From: Candidatus Falkowiibacteriota bacterium | GTDB lineage: Bacteria; Patescibacteriota; Patescibacteriia; UBA11705; JACRDX01 | Length of the DNA stretch: 17,553 nt | Assembly (NCBI GenBank): GCA_016212745.1 | Contig: JACRDX010000007.1 | Coordinates: 1-17,553 of the forward strand | Reading direction: 5' to 3' | Part shown: piece by piece, positions 13,227 to 17,553 of the stretch | Position numbering within the stretch: position 1 is the first letter of the stretch | Layout: every line of letters begins with the position of its first letter | Position numbers and translations under genes: made by a program | Notes under the pieces: model-generated | What the model was told of the DNA's origin: nothing | The model's input: the letters and a program-made list of their open reading frames with translations, nothing else | Database searches by the model: none

Positions 13227-15716
13227 TTATTTTTTTCCTCCTCCGCCACCTTGCTTTGCAGCCTCCTTTGCTGCTTCTTTTGCGTCTACTCTTTTTTGAA
13301 CTTTAGCCCTTGCAGCATCTGGCACTAACTGATTCAATTCAGTACTCTTAAATATTCTCTCCTGAAATTCTTCTAATCTTGCCGCTGCCGCTGTTCCTGC
13401 CTTAGTGATTTCAGCCACAACATCAGTATTAAATGCTGCCTCAACAATTCTTTCTTTAACTTCCACGTTTGTTGCTTTAGTCAATGAATCAAAATTGACG
13501 TTTTGCACAACAGAAACAATTGGCGATTTTGCGGTCACTGCGCCCGGAGTGATTGGCAATTTTCTCGCGTCAAACTGATCAATTTTATTAGCGTTCATCG
13601 CGCGTATAAAATAACTCATTTTATCCATTTGCAATGCGCCATTATAAGTAAACGTCTGCTGCAAATCTCCTTTCATCTTGAAAATCGCAGCGCAAATTTT
13701 ATCAATATCACCGGCTGGAACTTCTTTTCCGTCTTTGTCTTTGCGTTCTCGCGCCGCTTCCAATGATTTCAAAACACTTGCTTCGTCGTCAACTGATCGT
13801 TCGGCCGCTTTTTCTTTTGCTTTGGTATAACGGTCAATGTTCAAAGATTCATAAGCAATCTTATCAAATTCTGCGTCTTCGTGCGCTTCTTTATTTTGGT
13901 CATCGTATTTAATTTTTCCTTTTTTGAAATCTTTTGCCAAATCCTCTCTTTGTTTTGAATCTGACAAATCATAATAAATATGCGCAGCTCCGACTTTTGC
14001 GACAGAATCTTTTAACGAGGGCGCGATAACCGGATTTTTGTGCAACAAACTGCTTTCAGCGTCTTTTTTCAATTCCTGCACTGTTGCGCGGTCGTCTTTG
14101 TTCAATTCTTTTTTCTCTGCCAAAACCATTGTGGCAGCAATTCGTTCAGCAAAACTTGCCGCGACATTGTTCATTATGTCGCGCAAAGCATCTGGCCTTA
14201 AATTGCCATCTTTATACGTGCCCAATTTATCGTCAACTTTTTTCTTTTCGTCTTTATATTTTTCTGTTTTTTCCGCCAGCCCGCTTGTTCGCCATCCATC
14301 AACCGCGCTTTGCTTCATAACCGCAAAACCTCCAATCAACGCGCCTAATGCCCCGGCTGCAATTTGTTTTGGTAATCCACCGCCAGCACCTTTTACATTC
14401 CGTACAGCAGCTGCTCCTTTTTGCCACGCTGATTTTATCGTCGCAATCGGCGCGCGCGGAATCGCTGTCACGCCTTTAAATCCAGCAACAATTGGTTTTT
14501 TCATCACGCCCCAGACAGGTCTGCCAATCGCTTTGCCAGCTTTTGCGCCATATTTTTTTATGTTTCTCCAATCTGTGAATTTCTTTGCCAAAGTTGCCCC
14601 GCTCGCGACCATCATCGCGCCAGTCACCTTATTTTTTATTGCCAGGCCCATTTTTCCTGCCATACCTCCAGCCCATGCCGCAGCGCCGAACGAGCCATAA
14701 AGCATGGCAATTGCAATGGCAACGGTCGCTAAATTTTGATTAATGCTTACTTTTGATTGCCCGCTTTTCGCGCCGCTCTTAGATTCTATTTCCTTATCAT
14801 ATTTTTCCAGTTCAGCCTGCGTGGCTGATGACATTATCGTTGATTCTCCAGTTGATAGTGTCGCCATTGTGTAAAGACTCAACCACAAAAAAAATGCAAC
14901 AAGCGGCCCAACAAAAACATACTTGGTGAACGTGTCCCACCATTTTTTCGCGTAAGTTTGTGTTATTGGCAAAACCTCAAAAGCAAACGCTATCGGAGAA
15001 AAAATTACCAAAAACCAAATATAAACAATGCGCACCAACAATAGTCCCAAAAGCAATGCCATTGCTCCGATTGACGCAATCAACAATAAAAATCCAAGCC
15101 CCTGGCTTAAAAAGATATTGAACGTTACCTCTTCTCCGCCAGTCGCGGCTGTCATTGGCGTCAGATATTCTGTAAGACGCAAACCTGTCACTAAATTAAA
15201 CGCCGAAACAGCTTTATAACCATTAACAAAAGTGAGCATTATTACTTGCCCAAAATCTATAATCAATCCGCAAATCAATTTGCTAAAATTAACAGCCACC
15301 GCAGCAAAGACCAATTTTGGCAAAGTCTTTTTAATCGCGTATGATTCCCTTCCGAAAATATTAGCAAAAGCAATTACCAACAAAACAACAACAAACATCA
15401 TGTTGCATAAATCTCGCACAATAATCCAGCCTTTTTCCACAGATGGCAATGAGAAAAAATCATTGTACGCGCTGATAGTCAATATCAATCCAAAAAGTTT
15501 GGTCAAAATCCATGACAACAGACCGTTTATAATATTCAAGAGCCAGTTTAAAATAGTTAATACTGTGTTCATCACTGTCCCGGGTACGCTTGCGTAAGAA
15601 GTCTGTGCCAATATAACGTTGGACAACAAAATAAAAACCAAAAATATCCAAAATACTTTTTTATTTTTGGGTTTTAAAAAATTGACTAGCTTTGTAAGTT
15701 TTTCAGCGCTAAACAT
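13227..15716 (-). CDS. VirB6/TrbL-like polytopic membrane protein with long soluble tail
   Basis: VirB6-type proteins form the membrane channel base in type IV secretion. The 829-residue protein has an N-terminal signal or anchor segment (about 21-42, ending AQTSYAS) and several membrane helices (about 47-80, 100-121, 136-164, 203-250, 266-285, 327-357). The typical segment SPIAFAFEVLPITQTYAKKW (240-259) and KYVFVGPLVAFFLWLSLYTM (265-284) match the VirB6/TrbL style. From about residue 360 the protein is basic and Gly/Ala-rich, then becomes a charged helical tail of about 350 residues ending GGGGGKK. AAGGGT-like purines (AAGGG, 7 bases before the ATG) give a fair ribosome site. It is the first gene of the operon, below a consensus -10 box. 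Confidence 0.82.
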   Translation of the reverse strand: MFSAEKLTKLVNFLKPKNKKVFWIFLVFILLSNVILAQTSYASVPGTVMNTVLTILNWLLNIINGLLSWILTKLFGLILTISAYNDFFSLPSVEKGWIIVRDLCNMMFVVVLLVIAFANIFGRESYAIKKTLPKLVFAAVAVNFSKLICGLIIDFGQVIMLTFVNGYKAVSAFNLVTGLRLTEYLTPMTAATGGEEVTFNIFLSQGLGFLLLIASIGAMALLLGLLLVRIVYIWFLVIFSPIAFAFEVLPITQTYAKKWWDTFTKYVFVGPLVAFFLWLSLYTMATLSTGESTIMSSATQAELEKYDKEIESKSGAKSGQSKVSINQNLATVAIAIAMLYGSFGAAAWAGGMAGKMGLAIKNKVTGAMMVASGATLAKKFTDWRNIKKYGAKAGKAIGRPVWGVMKKPIVAGFKGVTAIPRAPIATIKSAWQKGAAAVRNVKGAGGGLPKQIAAGALGALIGGFAVMKQSAVDGWRTSGLAEKTEKYKDEKKKVDDKLGTYKDGNLRPDALRDIMNNVAASFAERIAATMVLAEKKELNKDDRATVQELKKDAESSLLHKNPVIAPSLKDSVAKVGAAHIYYDLSDSKQREDLAKDFKKGKIKYDDQNKEAHEDAEFDKIAYESLNIDRYTKAKEKAAERSVDDEASVLKSLEAARERKDKDGKEVPAGDIDKICAAIFKMKGDLQQTFTYNGALQMDKMSYFIRAMNANKIDQFDARKLPITPGAVTAKSPIVSVVQNVNFDSLTKATNVEVKERIVEAAFNTDVVAEITKAGTAAAARLEEFQERIFKSTELNQLVPDAARAKVQKRVDAKEAAKEAAKQGGGGGKK

Positions 15717-15778
15717 AATCTGACCCTTATTACCGAATTCGCCAAATTGCGAATGGATACAAGGATCTGAATGTTTTA

Positions 15779-15784
15779 ATTATA
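15779..15784 (-). promoter_or_regulatory. Candidate -10 box for the secretion/envelope operon
   Basis: On the minus strand this is TATAAT preceded by TGTGT, an exact -10 hexamer, about 60 bp upstream of the VirB6-like start codon. No good -35 is seen (TTAGCG at 18 bp is the nearest). The resulting leader of about 56 bases carries a small GCAATTTGGC-type stem and the AAGGG ribosome site. Confidence 0.5.
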
Positions 15785-15846
15785 ACACATTTTTATAGAT
15801 AGCGCTAAAATCACGATGAGTTATTAACAGGATAAAGAGCGGACAT

Positions 15847-15904
15847 CGGATAGCGGTTTCGGTTTCGAAGCACGTTTCGATATCCGTCTAACGTTAACCG
15901 AAAC
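15847..15904. repeat. Overlapping inverted repeats between the lamin-tail gene and the operon promoter
   Basis: CGGATA (15847-15852) pairs with TATCCG (15881-15886), and inside them TCGAA (15865-15869) pairs with TTCGA (15876-15880). The intervening GTTTCGGTT (15856-15864) is the exact complement of AACCGAAAC (15896-15904), giving a mutually compatible or competing fold. The rest of the 211-bp gap (15717-15927) shows only the operon -10 box; no gene is visible. It does not look like a simple terminator because no T-tract follows on the minus strand. Confidence 0.55.
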
Positions 15905-15927
15905 GAGCATCGATACCATCAACCAAC

Positions 15928-17553
15928 TTACGTGGGCAGCCGCTTCTTACAAATAATCCAATAAATCCCCGCGGCCGCGGCCATAATTCCAGCGATCAGC
16001 CACGTAATCCAGCCAATTTTGCGTGGCTGATTATTACTAAATAATTTTGCCGCGGCCGCCACTTTTTCAGTGATTACAAAATCTTGCGCGCTTCGCGCGA
16101 CAACACGTAATTCATCTTTATATTTTTTTACAACTCCGGTCGCGCTCGCTTTATCACCCAAATCAAACATTGCAAAATTTACGTCTGACAATTTTGTGGG
16201 AAAATAAATGGCGGCCTCACCGCTGTCATCAGCAAGATATATTTTTCGGCCGCTTTTATCCACAATCTCGCCGCTCATCGTCACTAACTTCCCAACCATA
16301 TTCGCGGCGACTTTACCAGCCTTCACTAAAGTTACGGCTGGCAAGTCCGCAGCAATCGTGAACGGCGCAGAAACAATTTCCTTTGCATACGCAGTCTTGA
16401 TCAACGACGAATATTTTTTAACTACAGCAATCTCACCCGCCAGAGCAGGGTTTTCCTCTGCTGAGTCGGAATTGGGCTCGCCCGTCGTAGCGCTAGCGGA
16501 GACGGGTAATTCATTTGCCGCAGCAGCTGTTGTTTTTGCACTCCATTGCCAACCAGTTGAAAACCGCGCAAAACTTTGACCAACAACAGGAGATGAATAA
16601 TTTATTGAACTCACAGCTTTTCCCGCTGGATCAATCAATCGGCTGCTGTCTTTATCATTATTCAAAATAATCGCTGTTTGTTTTCGCGAAAAAACAGCAT
16701 AACCAAGCGCTTGAATAATAAGCGGCTCGTCAACAGTATATGGTTTGCTGCCGCCATCAGCATCATCAATTTGCCATTTGTACAAATTAACAGGCACTGC
16801 GCCTGTGTTAAAAATTTCAATCCATTCTTCCGCATCATCGCCAACAGGATCTGGCAAAATTTCATTTACAACCAGCGCGTCTGAAAATTGCACTGCTGGT
16901 TTATCCTTCGTAGCCGCATCGGCGGAGGAGGACGCAACAACAGGTTCAACCGCGACAACTGACTCAACAACTGCCTGTGTTTGTTGAGCGCCCGTATCAA
17001 TCAAAACAATGGGGATTATTAGTTCGTTAGCGCTGGCTTTTGTAATCTTTGCTGTCACTTTAAAATCCGCAGAATCAACGCCACTGTCAGCTGTAACATT
17101 TTCCCTGACAACAGATTGCCCTTTTGTGGCGACTGGCGCATTATCAGCAACATTGCCATCATCCCAATTTCCATACGCGACCTTGTCAATAATTTGGTCC
17201 GTTGAGTCTTTTAACAAAATAATGTCGCCGCTGTTGTTCAAACTTGCGCGCTCAAAAACCATGTACGCGCCAAATCCAAGCCCTCCACTTAATTTTGTTT
17301 TTAATCCAGAGCCCTCTTCAATCGTCCAATCGGTCAAATCAATGACGCTCGCTGAATTATTGTACATTTCAACCCATTCTTTGTCTCCTGAACTTGGATC
17401 GGCTACAAATTCGCTAATAACCGCCGCGCCGATGGCGGTTTCAACCGACGGCTCAACGGTAACTGACGTTTCAACAACGTCTAACGGTTCAACGGTCGCA
17501 GGAGCTTCAACAACCGCTGGCTGCTCAACAAGCGCCGTGGATTCAGCAACCAC
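15928..17553 (-). CDS. Surface protein with two lamin-tail domains, OB-like domain and C-terminal anchor (partial)
   Basis: The gene runs off the right edge, so its N-terminus is missing; the 541 visible residues are the C-terminal part. A Val/Glu/Pro-rich repeat stretch (1-38) is followed by a lamin-tail domain (about 41-150, with VISEFVADPSSGDKEWVEMY), a linker, and a second lamin-tail domain (about 222-345, with LVVNEILPDPVGDDAEEWIE). An OB-like domain follows (about 415-495, GKLVTMSGEIVDKSGRKIYL) and a membrane helix (about 512-534) ends in CKKRLPT. Bacterial lamin-tail domains occur in exported proteins, often with nucleases or DNA-uptake proteins. Two linkers carry in-frame stem-loop repeats. 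Expected location is the outer face of the membrane; the function is not known. Confidence 0.8.
   Translation of the reverse strand: MVAESTALVEQPAVVEAPATVEPLDVVETSVTVEPSVETAIGAAVISEFVADPSSGDKEWVEMYNNSASVIDLTDWTIEEGSGLKTKLSGGLGFGAYMVFERASLNNSGDIILLKDSTDQIIDKVAYGNWDDGNVADNAPVATKGQSVVRENVTADSGVDSADFKVTAKITKASANELIIPIVLIDTGAQQTQAVVESVVAVEPVVASSSADAATKDKPAVQFSDALVVNEILPDPVGDDAEEWIEIFNTGAVPVNLYKWQIDDADGGSKPYTVDEPLIIQALGYAVFSRKQTAIILNNDKDSSRLIDPAGKAVSSINYSSPVVGQSFARFSTGWQWSAKTTAAAANELPVSASATTGEPNSDSAEENPALAGEIAVVKKYSSLIKTAYAKEIVSAPFTIAADLPAVTLVKAGKVAANMVGKLVTMSGEIVDKSGRKIYLADDSGEAAIYFPTKLSDVNFAMFDLGDKASATGVVKKYKDELRVVARSAQDFVITEKVAAAAKLFSNNQPRKIGWITWLIAGIMAAAAGIYWIICKKRLPT
16481..16506. repeat. Stem-loop mini-repeat in the lamin-tail gene (copy 1)
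   Basis: CCCGTC (16481-16486) and GACGGG (16501-16506) enclose GTAGCGCTAGCGGA, which differs from the virB4 loop GTAGCGTTAGCGGA by one base. The stem sequence is different from the virB4 copy but still self-complementary. It encodes PVSASATTG in a linker after the second lamin-tail domain. Confidence 0.8.
16904..16932. repeat. Stem-loop mini-repeat in the lamin-tail gene (copy 2)
   Basis: TCCTTC (16904-16909) pairs, with one wobble, with GGAGGA (16927-16932) around GTAGCCGCATCGGCGGA. The loop keeps the GTAGC start and GCGGA end of the other copies with a different middle. It encodes SSSADAATKD in the linker between the two lamin-tail domains. Confidence 0.65.

Noticed and set aside
14038..14700. 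220-residue plus-strand open frame opposite the VirB6-like gene
   Set aside because: It mirrors the Gly/Ala- and Lys-rich tail of the VirB6-like protein and has no independent signals.

Overview
The window is a gene-dense, moderately AT-rich bacterial segment. Every protein gene is on the minus strand and only one tRNA is on the plus strand. The gene content points to a member of the Candidate Phyla Radiation (Patescibacteria), probably a Parcubacteria-like lineage. The grounds are a PrgI/VirB4/VirB6-type secretion cluster interleaved with proteins I do not recognise, an RlpA-like protein with the short CxCAASPDYPKGT barrel version, a divergent MurG, sparse Shine-Dalgarno sites, and many short palindromic insertions inside reading frames. 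UGA is used as a stop (rlpA-like, ftsE) and Trp is encoded by TGG, which argues against the UGA-recoding lineages Gracilibacteria and Absconditabacteria. The lineage call rests on recall of families, not on a search.

Layout, left to right. Bases 1-73: 5' end of a probable helix-turn-helix transposase. 74-365: a transposase promoter, a probable tRNA terminator and a small hairpin. 366-452: tRNA-Ser(GCU), followed at 497-561 by a broken copy of its 5' half next to a good promoter. 610-2994: an rlpA-like/ftsE/ftsX operon for septal wall work. 2995-3155: a divergent control region with a 15-bp inverted repeat next to the rlpA-like start codon. 3156-3227: tRNA-Thr(CGU) with its own promoter and terminator.

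From 15716 down to 3248 lies one co-directional, tightly packed run of twelve genes. It opens with type IV secretion-like parts: VirB6-like, two unrecognised proteins, PrgI/VirB3-like, a TraC/VirB4 N-terminal-like protein, the VirB4 ATPase, and a membrane-anchored VirB8/NTF2-like candidate. It then passes without a large gap into comFC, murG, a PH-domain membrane protein, a FtsB/DivIC-like protein and a parvulin-type foldase. A consensus -10 box lies upstream of the VirB6-like gene. The VirB3/4/6/8 set matches the minimal secretion machine of single-membrane bacteria; no coupling ATPase (VirD4) or lytic enzyme (VirB1) gene is in the window. Upstream (15928-17553) is the 3' part of a large surface protein with two lamin-tail domains, an OB-like domain and a C-terminal anchor.

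The most unusual features are: a family of short stem-loop insertions inside several genes sharing a loop core AGCGYTAGCGG; a tRNA-Ser half-copy interrupted in its D-loop by a palindrome; a tRNA-Thr whose leader and trailer are complementary; a parvulin domain whose first strand appears to be moved to the C-terminus; and a hairpin that could hide the rlpA-like start site.
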